Assembly: GCF_014203235.1 (NCBI RefSeq)
Contig: NZ_JACHIN010000026.1
Location: forward strand, 1 to 64,000
Source: Nonomuraea endophytica
GTDB taxonomy: Bacteria > Actinomycetota > Actinomycetes > Streptosporangiales > Streptosporangiaceae
Length of the DNA: 64,000 nucleotides
Direction of reading: 5' to 3'
A program made the translations under genes and the position numbers. Shown here piece after piece: positions 8,517 through 16,671 of the stretch. Numbering within the stretch: the stretch's first letter is position 1; every line of letters begins with the position of its first letter. The notes under the pieces are model-generated. The model had not been told where the DNA came from. It worked only from the letters and a program-made list of their open reading frames with translations, and searched no databases.

Positions 8517-9788
8517 TCAGGCCGGGGAGACGATTCCGTCGGTCAGCTCGCGCAGCCGGGCGGCGTGCGGCGTCAGCAGCTCGGCCACGGCCAGCGCCGA
8601 CCTGACCGCGCTCTCCTGGCTGTCGCTGCCGGTCAGATGGCTGCCCGCCAGGTAGATCCCGCCGTGTCCCTGGCGGGCGGCGAGCGTGTTGCGGGCCCGT
8701 ACGGCGGCCGGGGTGACGACGAGCTGGCGGAAGGAGCGCTGGGCGACGACCTCGGCGGGCGGGCGGTCGCGGTAGGTGATCCAGCTCTTGAACACGTCCA
8801 CCCCGAGGGCCGGGCCGTACCAGTGGGCGGCCTCCGCCCAGCCGTCGTGCACCTGCAGGTTCACCGCCGACCAGTGCCGCCGGTCGGCGGGCTGGTAGGC
8901 GGGGTCCAGGTGCACGGCGACCTCGGCCGGCGTGTACGTGAACGCGCCCAGCGCCAGCCGTAGCCGATGCGTGCCCGCCAGCGGGGACAGCAGCGACAGC
9001 GCCGCGGGCGCGGGCACGGCCAGCACCACGCAGTCGGCCACGACCGCGCGGCCCGCGGCGTCCACGACCTCGAACCGGCCGTGGTCGCGGCGCAGCGCGC
9101 CGACGGGCGAGCCGGTGCGGACCGCTCCATGCGGTAGCGCGTCGGCCAGCCGCCTGGCCACGTCCTGGCTTCCGGGGACGAGCGCCGACCACAGCGGCGC
9201 GTGCTCGCCCGAGGCGGCCGACACGCTTAGGCAGAAGTCGATCGCCGCCCGCGCCGACACCCCGGGCGCCTGCTCGTTGGCGCATCGGACGTGGTGGGCC
9301 AGCAGCGGGTAGAGCAGCCAGTCCTTGGTCTCGCGCGCGAGCGGCAGCGGCTCGACCAGGTCGGCCAGCGGGATCTCCCAGCTCGGATCGGTCGCCTGGA
9401 ACTTCGCCGCGGCGGCCAGGAACGTGCTCAGCGCCTTCCACGGCCGTCCCGTCACCGGTTCGCGATCGCCGCGCCGTTCGTCGGGCAGGTGCGGAGTGAC
9501 CAGCATCGGCGCCGCCCGGTCCGGCCCGGTCACGGTGAGCGTCAGCGGCGCGGGCATGAGGTCGGCGCCGGACAGTCCCAGCAGCCGCAGCAGCCGGCCG
9601 TGAGCGGGGAAGCCGGTCGGTGAGAGGTACTGCGCGCCGAGGTCGACGGTGACGCCCTGCGCCCGCACGCTGTGGGCGTGCCCGCCGGCGTGCCGGGCCG
9701 CTTCGAGCACGACCACCTCGTGCTCGTCGTCCAGCAGCCACGCGGTGGTCAGACCCGCCAGGCCGCCTCCCACGATCGCGATCCGCAT
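8517..9788 (-). CDS. FAD-dependent amine-oxidase/desaturase-like flavoprotein
   Basis: A 423-residue protein with an N-terminal Rossmann dinucleotide site, MRIAIVGGGLAGLTTAWLL, and the second FAD motif EAARHAGGHAHSV. The C-terminal FAD loop is GGIYLAGSHLTGSDSQESAVRS. It matches the NAD(P)/FAD-binding 'predicted oxidoreductase' group (COG2907-like), which includes hydroxysqualene dehydroxylase-like and protoporphyrinogen-oxidase-like enzymes. It lies downstream of the DJ-1-like membrane gene on the same strand, 94 bp away. Substrate unknown. Confidence 0.88.
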   Translation of the reverse strand: MRIAIVGGGLAGLTTAWLLDDEHEVVVLEAARHAGGHAHSVRAQGVTVDLGAQYLSPTGFPAHGRLLRLLGLSGADLMPAPLTLTVTGPDRAAPMLVTPHLPDERRGDREPVTGRPWKALSTFLAAAAKFQATDPSWEIPLADLVEPLPLARETKDWLLYPLLAHHVRCANEQAPGVSARAAIDFCLSVSAASGEHAPLWSALVPGSQDVARRLADALPHGAVRTGSPVGALRRDHGRFEVVDAAGRAVVADCVVLAVPAPAALSLLSPLAGTHRLRLALGAFTYTPAEVAVHLDPAYQPADRRHWSAVNLQVHDGWAEAAHWYGPALGVDVFKSWITYRDRPPAEVVAQRSFRQLVVTPAAVRARNTLAARQGHGGIYLAGSHLTGSDSQESAVRSALAVAELLTPHAARLRELTDGIVSPA

Positions 9789-9882
9789 GTGTCACCCCTA
9801 TGGCAGGCCTCTGACGGACAGTCAGAAGAAGAGTCAACCCACCACACTAGGCCGCTTATGCGGAATTGCCCACGCCTTGGCC

Positions 9883-11589
9883 CTACCGGCTCCCCCTACG
9901 GTGCAGCGCCCAGCGCACCACCCGGCCCCCGGCGACGGCCGCGACCGCGCCCACAAGCAGCAGCACCAGCGCGACGATCGTCGCCGGCCACAGCCAGCCG
10001 CTGCCGCGCAGGTCCACGTCCATCACGGGGTACTCCAGCATCTTGGCCGCCCACCGCGCGGTCGGCACGTCATAGGTGCGGGCGACGTCACGCAGCACCG
10101 GGTCGAAGGCGAACTCCGTGCCGGTGTGCAGATACACCGCGCCCGCCTCCCGGCCCCGGGCAGCGGCAGCCGTCCCAGGCACCAGCAGCCGGTCCAGGCC
10201 CTCGGCGTCCCGGACGCGCGGCACGAACGTCAGGCCGTGCCGCGACCTGATCGGCCCCTCGCCGACCGCGACCGTCCGCCCGACCATGGAGTGTTCCGTG
10301 TACGTCGCGAACGCCGAGGCCAGCTCCAGCTCCCCCGTCCCCTCGACGAGCCGGACGCCGATGGCGGAAGGACCGACCTGGTAGGAGGAGTTCAGGGCGA
10401 CGACGGCCACGTCCACCGGCTCCCAGCCGGACACCGGGATAGGCCCGGACGCGCCCGGCGTGTAGTGGCGCCAGCGGACCCGGCTTGCGGCCTCGCGGGC
10501 GGCGTCCATGCCGACCAGCCGTTCCAGGATGCGCAGTCCGCCGTCGATCCCGGACAGGACGCCGGCCGTGGAGATGACCTCGCCGTCGTCCACGTAGCGC
10601 CGGCCGCTGACCCAGCCGACCTTGCCGTAGTCAGCGCGCAGTTCGGGCAGCCGCCACCAGTGCGAGGTCGCGGGCCGCCCGTCCAGCAGTCCGCTGGCCG
10701 CCAGCGTGCGGGCCCCCGCGCACACGCTGACGGCCAGCGCCCCGGCCGCCGCCTGCCTGCGCAGCCAGGCGGTGATCTGGCCGAGCTCGGCCGGGTCGTT
10801 CAGGGCGGGCACGACGAAGGCGTCGAGCGTGTCGCCCCGCTCGGCAAGCAGCCGGTCCAGTTCGTCGAAGGTGAGGTCGGGCACCAGGTCCAGGCCGCCG
10901 GTCAGCGGCGCCAGCCGGGCGCCGGGCGAGACGACGTAGGTGTTGACGCGGCCGGAGCCGGCCAGCGCCTCGTACGGGCCGAGCAGGTCGCCGGCGTTGG
11001 TGCCGCCGCCGCTGACCAGCAGGGCGACGGTGGGTTTGGCCGGGTCGTGCCTGGCCTGGTTGCCCGCCGGCCGTACCGTGACCGCGTCGGCGCGAGCGGC
11101 GTACAGGCCGGCGAACTTGCCCGCGGTGTTCACCCCCGAGACCGACGCGGGGAGCAGCAGCGCGACCAGCACGATCCCCGCCCGACCGAACCACCGCGGA
11201 TCCAGCCGATGGTCATGGTCGAGGTACTGCTCGCGCCGCCACAGCATGACCGTGGCCATGGCGACGAACATGAGCACGTGCCCGATCGTCATCACCAGAT
11301 GGCCGGATATCACCCCTAACCAGTACGGGACGAGCAGCAGGAGGAACGGGGCGATCATGGCCACGCTCATCTCGGCGATGGCGGGCCAGGCGTGGTGGCG
11401 TACGCGCATCCACAGCGCCATGCCGATGGTCATGTCGGCGGCCATGATGAGGACGTCGACGTCGGTTCTGCGGGTTCCGGGCAGGATCGCGTCCCACAGC
11501 AGGCCGAGCAGCAGCATGCCGGCGAGCATCGCGACGACCATCTCGAGGTAGTGCAGTCCGAATCGCAGCCATCTCTTCGTCTGTGTCAT
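9883..11589 (-). CDS. Membrane protein with DJ-1/PfpI (GATase1-like) domain
   Basis: A 568-residue protein with about four N-terminal membrane helices (residues about 14-36, 45-60, 70-95, 98-116), another at about 136-152, and a C-terminal helix at about 540-562. Between them lies a DJ-1/GATase1-like domain. Its nucleophile elbow is VSVCAGARTLAASGLL with Cys290, followed by TSHWW with His310, as in GlxA-type regulators, but there is no AraC DNA-binding domain. A second region (about 370-520) is unassigned. The fold assignment is secure; the function (hydratase, glyoxalase-like or non-catalytic sensor) is open. Confidence 0.82.
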   Translation of the reverse strand: MTQTKRWLRFGLHYLEMVVAMLAGMLLLGLLWDAILPGTRRTDVDVLIMAADMTIGMALWMRVRHHAWPAIAEMSVAMIAPFLLLLVPYWLGVISGHLVMTIGHVLMFVAMATVMLWRREQYLDHDHRLDPRWFGRAGIVLVALLLPASVSGVNTAGKFAGLYAARADAVTVRPAGNQARHDPAKPTVALLVSGGGTNAGDLLGPYEALAGSGRVNTYVVSPGARLAPLTGGLDLVPDLTFDELDRLLAERGDTLDAFVVPALNDPAELGQITAWLRRQAAAGALAVSVCAGARTLAASGLLDGRPATSHWWRLPELRADYGKVGWVSGRRYVDDGEVISTAGVLSGIDGGLRILERLVGMDAAREAASRVRWRHYTPGASGPIPVSGWEPVDVAVVALNSSYQVGPSAIGVRLVEGTGELELASAFATYTEHSMVGRTVAVGEGPIRSRHGLTFVPRVRDAEGLDRLLVPGTAAAARGREAGAVYLHTGTEFAFDPVLRDVARTYDVPTARWAAKMLEYPVMDVDLRGSGWLWPATIVALVLLLVGAVAAVAGGRVVRWALHRRGSR

Positions 11590-11679
11590 GGCTCGACTAT
11601 CGGAGCGGGCGGGGCCGTGCCCCAGGGATGGGCGCGTGTAGGTCCGGAATCTTGGGTGTCCGGTCTTTCCTGCCGTGGA

Positions 11680-12894
11680 TCAGCGCTTCTGGCGCACGCC
11701 GCGGCGCCAGACCTCGGCGATGGCGCGGGTGGCGGTGATGCCGCGGGTCGGATCGCCGTCGACCAGGACGAGGTCGGCGCGCAGGCCGGGCAGGACGCTT
11801 CCGCGGTCGGTGAGTCCGAAGTGGAGCGCGGGCAGCCGGGTGGCGGCGGCCAGCGCCTGCTGGGGGGTGAGCCCGGCCTCGACCAGCAGCAGCAGTTCGC
11901 GGTGCATGCTCGCGCCGTGCAGCGGGGCGAAGAAGTTCGCGTCGGTGCCGGCCAGCAGGGCGACGCCGGCGCGGTGCAGGACGGCGGCCGTGCTCAGGGC
12001 GTTGACGACGCCCTGCGGGTGGACGGGGACCACCGAGCGGTCGCGGTCGAGCGCGGCCCTGGCCTGCTCGGGCAGGCGGGCGGCGATCCGCTCGTCGCGC
12101 ACGAGCTCGGCGCCGCGCGGGTCCTGGGTGATCGCCTCGATGTACGCCAGCGTGCTGACCACGAACACGCCCTGTCCGGCGGCACGGGCGGCCAGCTCTT
12201 CGGTCACCGGGTCGCCGGGCGCGCTGTCGTGGAAGACGTGGGCCAGGCCGTCGATGCCGGCGTCCAGCGCGATGGCGGTGTCGCGGGCCGTGGCGACGTG
12301 CGCGATCGCCCGCAGGCCCGCCGCATGTCCCGCCTCGACCAGGGCCTCGACCACGTCCGGGCCGATCACCGGCAGGTCGAGCCCGGCGCTCTCGCCGCTG
12401 TCGATCACGATCTTCAGGTAGTCGGCGCCCTCGGCCACACGCGCCGCCACGAACGCCTTGGCCTGCCCGGCGTCCGCGATCGTGTCGAAGGGGCCGACCG
12501 CGTCGCCGAGCCAGTCGAGCGCGCCGCCCTCGGCGGCCATGATCTGGCTCGGGTGCCCGCCGGGCGCGGTGGCCAGCACGCCGGAGCTGCGCAGGTCCGC
12601 CACGTTGTCGCTTTCGGCCGCCAGCCGGCGCTGGCGGGCGAGGTTGCCGGGCAGGCAGAACATGTCGAGCTCGGTGGTCACGCCGAACGTGAGCGCCTGG
12701 GCGAGCATGCCGTCGGAGACGTGTACGTGGGCGTCGATGAGGCCGGGCAGCAGGGTCTTGCCCGTCCCGTCGATCTCCACGTCGGCGCGCAGCCCGTCGG
12801 GTTCGGCGATCCGGTCGCCGACGATCAGGACGTCGGCCTTGGGGAGGGTGCGTTCGCCGGTGAAGACGCGGGCACCACGGATCAAAGTACGCAT
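11680..12894 (-). CDS. Metal-dependent amidohydrolase (imidazolonepropionase-like)
   Basis: A 404-residue cytosolic TIM-barrel hydrolase. Metal ligands are visible in order: HVH (His56, His58), Lys161 in DYLKIVI, His199 (AIAHV), His219 (LAHVF) and the catalytic Asp318 in GTDANF. The N- and C-terminal strands form the usual beta-sandwich, ending with LVLVDGDPTRGI. It has no signal peptide. It starts at ATG 12894, just before an AT-rich stretch. The family cleaves amide or cyclic amide bonds; the substrate is not predictable. Confidence 0.9.
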   Translation of the reverse strand: MRTLIRGARVFTGERTLPKADVLIVGDRIAEPDGLRADVEIDGTGKTLLPGLIDAHVHVSDGMLAQALTFGVTTELDMFCLPGNLARQRRLAAESDNVADLRSSGVLATAPGGHPSQIMAAEGGALDWLGDAVGPFDTIADAGQAKAFVAARVAEGADYLKIVIDSGESAGLDLPVIGPDVVEALVEAGHAAGLRAIAHVATARDTAIALDAGIDGLAHVFHDSAPGDPVTEELAARAAGQGVFVVSTLAYIEAITQDPRGAELVRDERIAARLPEQARAALDRDRSVVPVHPQGVVNALSTAAVLHRAGVALLAGTDANFFAPLHGASMHRELLLLVEAGLTPQQALAAATRLPALHFGLTDRGSVLPGLRADLVLVDGDPTRGITATRAIAEVWRRGVRQKR

Positions 12895-12917
12895 ACGTCA
12901 GATAGTAAGACCTCAAA

Positions 12918-13280
12918 CTATCTGGTGTCGAATTTTCTGCGGACGATCACGACCACCAGGAGCACGATGGCCAGCACGTCGAACAGCGCGCCGGGCGCGG
13001 CCCCGAACCGCTCCGGCCCGAGCAGGATCAGGAAGGTCGCCTTGGTCGCGATGGCGGTGGCGGCGACCGGGATCCGGGCTAAGGGCTGGAAGGCGGCCCA
13101 GACGAGCGCGGCGCCGAGCGCCGCCTGAAGCATGCCGCGGTGTTGCAGCAGGGTCAGGGCCATCGGATCGGACGGCACCGCCATGCCGTACGCGGTGGTC
13201 AGGGACGCGGGCACGAGCAGGGCGGCGACCGGCGTGGCGGTGATCACGCCGAGGGCCACCAGGATGATCCTGTCCAACAT
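12918..13280 (-). CDS. Small four-helix membrane protein
   Basis: A 120-residue protein with four predicted membrane segments (about 4-24, 48-66, 70-90, 98-114) and the motif LLQHRGMLQAALGAALVWAAF. It belongs to a common actinobacterial membrane family, often misnamed in databases as phosphopantetheine adenylyltransferase. The gene faces a MarR across a twin palindrome, so it is probably that regulator's target. Function unknown. Confidence 0.8.
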   Translation of the reverse strand: MLDRIILVALGVITATPVAALLVPASLTTAYGMAVPSDPMALTLLQHRGMLQAALGAALVWAAFQPLARIPVAATAIATKATFLILLGPERFGAAPGALFDVLAIVLLVVVIVRRKFDTR

Positions 13281-13291
13281 GTTCCCTCACT

Positions 13292-13318
13292 CTGATTATC
13301 AGTAGAGCTGATTATCAG
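13292..13318. promoter_or_regulatory. Twin CTGATTATCAG operator
   Basis: Two identical 11-bp perfect palindromes, CTGATTATCAG at 13292-13302 and 13308-13318, lie 16 bp apart centre to centre in the spacer between the membrane gene and the MarR. They are AT-rich against a GC-rich background. This is inferred to be the MarR operator for both genes. Confidence 0.8.
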
Positions 13319-13363
13319 CATAAGGAATCGATGTGTCCGCGTGAAGGCCCTAGATTTGGGTTC

Positions 13364-13786
13364 ATGGAGCCACGCCTCGACACCCAGACGGGCTACCTGC
13401 TCGTCAAGCTCGGAGCCCTGGCCGGGGCGCGGTTCGACGGCGTGCTGGCGCCGCTGGGCCTGCGCGGGCGGCACGTGCGGGTGATCGAGGAGATGCGCGG
13501 CGCCAGCCACTCGCAGCAGGAGCTGTGCCAGGCCACCGGCCTGGACCGGACCACGATGGTGGCCGTGCTCGACGACCTGGAGCAGCGCGGGTACGCGCGC
13601 CGCTCGCGCAGCACGGCGGACCGGCGCAAGCACGTGGTGACGCTCACCGGTGCGGGCGAGCGCGCGTTCAAGGAGGCGGCGCGGGCGCTGGCCGACGCGC
13701 AGGAGGCTTTTCTCGCTCCGCTGAGCGCCGGGGAACGCGACCAGCTGCGCGACCTCGTCGAGCGGCTGCGGACTACGACAGGGTGA
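13364..13786 (+). CDS. MarR-family regulator
   Basis: A 140-residue winged-helix regulator. The recognition helix TGLDRTTMVAVLDDLEQRG and wing STADRRKHVVTLT are typical. The start is ATG 13364 (MEPRLDT); an ATG 33 bp upstream is possible but less likely. It is divergent from the small membrane protein with twin palindromes between. Its stop converges on the FBP-domain gene with a 14-bp overlap. Confidence 0.9.
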   Translation: MEPRLDTQTGYLLVKLGALAGARFDGVLAPLGLRGRHVRVIEEMRGASHSQQELCQATGLDRTTMVAVLDDLEQRGYARRSRSTADRRKHVVTLTGAGERAFKEAARALADAQEAFLAPLSAGERDQLRDLVERLRTTTG

Positions 13787-14270
13787 CCTTCTCCAGGAAT
13801 GCGTTGACGTTGGCCACGGTCCGCTCGGCCAGCTGGTCCAGCGTCAGCGACTCGTGCAGCCGTGAGCCGGGCCCGGCGTCCTTCTTGCCACGCAGGTAGA
13901 GGGAGCAGGCCAGGTCGGTGCACATGTAGGCGCCCACGGAGTTGCCCTGCTGGCCGTCCTTCCCGGCTCTGCGCGCGGTCAGCAGGGACACGCCGTCGCC
14001 CGTGTGGCTGGTCAGGCAGATGGAGCACATGCTGCGCCGTACGTGCCGGGCGTTCGGCGCGGCACGGCGCAGCGCGACCCCCACGAACGCCACGCCGTCG
14101 TCGGCGACTAGATAGGCCCGCTCGGGCGCGGCGGGGTCCTGCCAGCCGAGAAAGTCCAGGTCATCCCACGGCCGCTCAGCCAGATCCCTGGGTACGGCCA
14201 GCCGCTTGGCCTCCCCTTTGGTGCAGTTGACGAAGGACGCGCGGATCTCACGCTCGGTCAGTGGTCTCAT
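13773..14270 (-). CDS. FBP-domain treble-clef zinc-finger protein
   Basis: A 165-residue cytosolic protein of the FBP/EF-G-binding family. Its C-terminal half contains a four-cysteine zinc finger, Cys82-x2-Cys85 (SMCSICL) and Cys117-x4-Cys122 (MCTDLAC), as in the FusB/FBP family that binds elongation factor G. It starts at ATG 14270 beside a 10-bp inverted repeat and faces a TetR gene. A role in translation or resistance is inferred from the family only. Confidence 0.82.
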   Translation of the reverse strand: MRPLTEREIRASFVNCTKGEAKRLAVPRDLAERPWDDLDFLGWQDPAAPERAYLVADDGVAFVGVALRRAAPNARHVRRSMCSICLTSHTGDGVSLLTARRAGKDGQQGNSVGAYMCTDLACSLYLRGKKDAGPGSRLHESLTLDQLAERTVANVNAFLEKVTLS

Positions 14271-14287
14271 ACCGGCGAAGCTAACTT

Positions 14288-14327
14288 TTCCTAGAGGTAC
14301 TATGCAAATGATTAATCCCTCTAGGAA
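14288..14327. promoter_or_regulatory. Inverted repeat TTCCTAGAGG / CCTCTAGGAA
   Basis: Perfect 10-bp arms at 14288-14297 and 14318-14327 are separated by 20 bp containing an AT-rich promoter-like stretch (ACTATG, TGATTAAT). It lies between the FBP gene and the TetR gene and ends 9 bp before the TetR start. It is probably a TetR operator controlling both genes. Confidence 0.75.
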
Positions 14328-14336
14328 GATGGCCAC

Positions 14337-14906
14337 ATGGCACGCGCTGGACTGAGCGCCGACCGCCTGACCAGGGCGGGAGCGGAGCTGGCCGACGAGA
14401 TCGGCTTCGAGAACGTGACCGTCTCGGCGCTCGCGCGCAGGTTCGGCGTCAAGGACGCGAGCCTGTACTCCCACATCAAGAACGCCCAGGACCTACGTGT
14501 GCGGATGGCCGCCCTGGCGCTGGCCGAGATGGCCGACCGGGCCGCCGCCGCGCTGGCCGGCCGTTCGGGCCGGGACGCGCTGGCCGCCTTCGCCAACGCC
14601 TACCGCGACTACGCCACGCAACACCCGGGCCGGTACACCTCCGCCCAGATCGAAATCGACTCCGATGGCCCGGCCGCCGACGCCGCCCGGCGGCACTCGG
14701 CGATGACCCGCGCGATCCTGCGCGGCTACGCGCTGCCCGAGCCCGACGAGACCGACGCGGTGCGCCTGCTGCACAGCACCTTCCACGGTTTCGTCAGCCT
14801 GGAGCGGGCCGGCAGCTTCAGCCACGGCGCCCGCGACTCCGGCGCCTCGTGGGCCCGCATCCTGGACACCCTCCACACGCTCCTCACGACCTGGCATTCA
14901 GACTGA
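14337..14906 (+). CDS. TetR-family regulator (WHG-type C-terminal domain)
   Basis: A 189-residue regulator. Its N-terminal helix-turn-helix (about 9-52) reads ENVTVSALARRFGVKDASLY and lacks the usual FYxxF ending, having YSHIKN instead, as in the TetR subgroup with a WHG C-terminal domain (LLHSTFHGFVSLERAG). It is divergent from the FBP gene. Its 3' end overlaps the convergent serine-hydrolase gene by 9 bp. Confidence 0.88.
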   Translation: MARAGLSADRLTRAGAELADEIGFENVTVSALARRFGVKDASLYSHIKNAQDLRVRMAALALAEMADRAAAALAGRSGRDALAAFANAYRDYATQHPGRYTSAQIEIDSDGPAADAARRHSAMTRAILRGYALPEPDETDAVRLLHSTFHGFVSLERAGSFSHGARDSGASWARILDTLHTLLTTWHSD

Positions 14907-16268
14907 GCCCGCCTCATCCTCCGGGAGTCTGGGGGTCACCCGGCAGTTGGTGTGCAGGTACTGGGCCACGCCGTCCTTGAAGTCGTAGATCGCGACGGTC
15001 TGGGTGTCCTCCTCGGTGGGCATGAGGAAGTGCGTGTCGCTCACCGGCAGCAGCTCGTAGGTCAGGCGGTCCGGTTTGCCGAGGAAGGCGGCCTCCATCG
15101 GGTTGAGGAAGTGGGTCATGAACAGCTTCTCGCCCTCCGCCTTCACCTCGTAGCGGAGGTCCGGCCGCCCGTAGACGCCGTCGTACCGGGAAAGATCAAG
15201 CTTCAGATCCGGTACGGGCGCCGGGAGGGCGGGGATCGTGACCGCGCCGAGCTCGGCCAGGATCTCGTTGAACACCTTCCGGTACAGGCCGTCGCGCGGC
15301 CCGCCGTTGGTCAGCATGGTGATCGCGAGGTTGGAGTCGGGCAGGACGCGCAGCCGGGCGTTCTGGCCGATGGTGCTGCCGTCGTGCGCGTAGACGGTCT
15401 CGCCGTGCCAGTCGCACACGATGAGCCCGAGCGCCCATTCAGGTCCGAACATGTACGGATCAGGCACCGGCACGCGTGATCGCATCATCTCCCGCACGCT
15501 CTCGGCCGAGACGATCCTCGTGCCGTTGGCCGCCGTGCCATCGTTGAGCAGCACGTGGGCCAGCGCGAGCACCTCCCCGGCGGTCGAGCAGAGGTTGCCG
15601 CCGGGACCGAACGAGCGCGGCAGGTAGTCCACCGGCGAGACGATCGGCCCCTCTTCCGGCGAACGGACCACGTGCCCGGTGGCCGCCCGGGTGAGGTCCA
15701 CGTGCTCACGCCGGCTGCTCGTCCTGGTCAACCCCATCGGCTCAAAGAGCCGATATTTCATGATGTCGTCCCACCCGCGCCCGTCGACCACCTCCATGAC
15801 GCGCGCGAGCGCCGCGTACCCGAACGCCGCGCTGTATCCATGGGTGTACGCCAGCGGGTGCACCTGCGGCGCCCCGGCGATGTTGGCGACCATGCGCTCA
15901 TAGACGTCGTCGCCTTCACCGGGATCGCCGAAGGACTCCTCGATGCCGTTGGTGTGGTTGAGCAGATGGCGCGGCGTGACCGCGGCGCTGACCTGCGGAT
16001 CGGCGACCGCGAACCCGGGCAGATAGCTCCGCACCGGCTCGTCCAGGGCGGCCTTGCCCTCGTCGACGAGCTGCATGAACGCGAGCGCGGTCCAGGTCTT
16101 CGTCATGGACCCGCACTGGTAGATGGTGCCCGGCGTGGCGGGCTCCCGCGTCACGACATGCCTGACCCCGGCGGCGAACTCGGTGATCTCACCGTTGTGC
16201 AGGATGCCCACCGCGGCGCTCGGGGTCTGGAACTCGTCGAGGATCTCCAGCAGCCGCTCCGGGGTCAT
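14898..16268 (-). CDS. Serine beta-lactamase-fold hydrolase
   Basis: A 456-residue class C beta-lactamase/esterase-fold protein without a signal peptide. The SxxK motif is GSMTK with Ser54 and Lys57. The second catalytic motif is Tyr145-Ser-Ala rather than the usual YxN. A C-terminal lipocalin-like extension (about 350-456, YDGVYGRPDLRYEV) is present. The start ATG at 16268 overlaps the stop of the 82-residue gene upstream, indicating translational coupling. It is probably an esterase or D-aminopeptidase-like enzyme rather than an antibiotic lactamase. Confidence 0.88.
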   Translation of the reverse strand: MTPERLLEILDEFQTPSAAVGILHNGEITEFAAGVRHVVTREPATPGTIYQCGSMTKTWTALAFMQLVDEGKAALDEPVRSYLPGFAVADPQVSAAVTPRHLLNHTNGIEESFGDPGEGDDVYERMVANIAGAPQVHPLAYTHGYSAAFGYAALARVMEVVDGRGWDDIMKYRLFEPMGLTRTSSRREHVDLTRAATGHVVRSPEEGPIVSPVDYLPRSFGPGGNLCSTAGEVLALAHVLLNDGTAANGTRIVSAESVREMMRSRVPVPDPYMFGPEWALGLIVCDWHGETVYAHDGSTIGQNARLRVLPDSNLAITMLTNGGPRDGLYRKVFNEILAELGAVTIPALPAPVPDLKLDLSRYDGVYGRPDLRYEVKAEGEKLFMTHFLNPMEAAFLGKPDRLTYELLPVSDTHFLMPTEEDTQTVAIYDFKDGVAQYLHTNCRVTPRLPEDEAGSV

Positions 16269-16513
16269 CCGGGCAGCCCGACCGCGTTCGCGCCGTCGGC
16301 CTCGAAGTACTCCGTCGTGGCGTGCGGGCCGTCGAGGATCGCCTTCACGCTGTCGATCGAGTCGTGGACGATGACGTTCACCGCCCTGGTCCCGTCGGTG
16401 CTCGCCACCGCCACCAGCCACCGCGCGCCCGCGGGCAGCCGGCCGTGCGCCATCTTGAGCGTGTCCCAGAATCCCGGCTCGTCGCTGATCGTGGAAATCG
16501 CCATTACGTGCAT
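16265..16513 (-). CDS. Small hypothetical protein coupled to serine hydrolase
   Basis: An 82-residue protein with the layout of small dimeric alpha/beta-barrel proteins (AISTISDEPGFWDTLKMAH, VNVIVHDSIDSVKAIL). The start is ATG 16513 with AAAGGGG upstream; an extended frame to 16561 lacks such a site. Its TGA overlaps the ATG of the hydrolase by 4 bp. It faces the GbsR-like regulator gene across a long inverted repeat and is likely co-regulated with the hydrolase. Function unknown. Confidence 0.72.
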   Translation of the reverse strand: MHVMAISTISDEPGFWDTLKMAHGRLPAGARWLVAVASTDGTRAVNVIVHDSIDSVKAILDGPHATTEYFEADGANAVGLPG

Positions 16514-16548
16514 GCTTGTCGCACCCCTTTCGAATCGCGGAAAGGCTA

Positions 16549-16638
16549 CGTTGCGTTTCATAAATCGTCAACGAAAGTGCGGCAATTTCCCTGATAATTG
16601 CAATGGTATTGACGGGAAACGCAACGAGTGTTGCAATG
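16549..16638. promoter_or_regulatory. Nested inverted repeats in divergent promoter
   Basis: Outer perfect 11-bp arms, CGTTGCGTTTC (16549-16559) and GAAACGCAACG (16616-16626), enclose an inner pair GCAATT/AATTGC (16582-16587, 16596-16601). TTGCAATG occurs directly repeated at 16598-16605 and 16631-16638. The spacer separates the hydrolase operon from the HTH_38/GbsR regulator gene. Operator function is inferred. Confidence 0.7.
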
Positions 16639-16671
16639 ACTTGTCGACGAACGCACCCAGGAGGCGAACCG

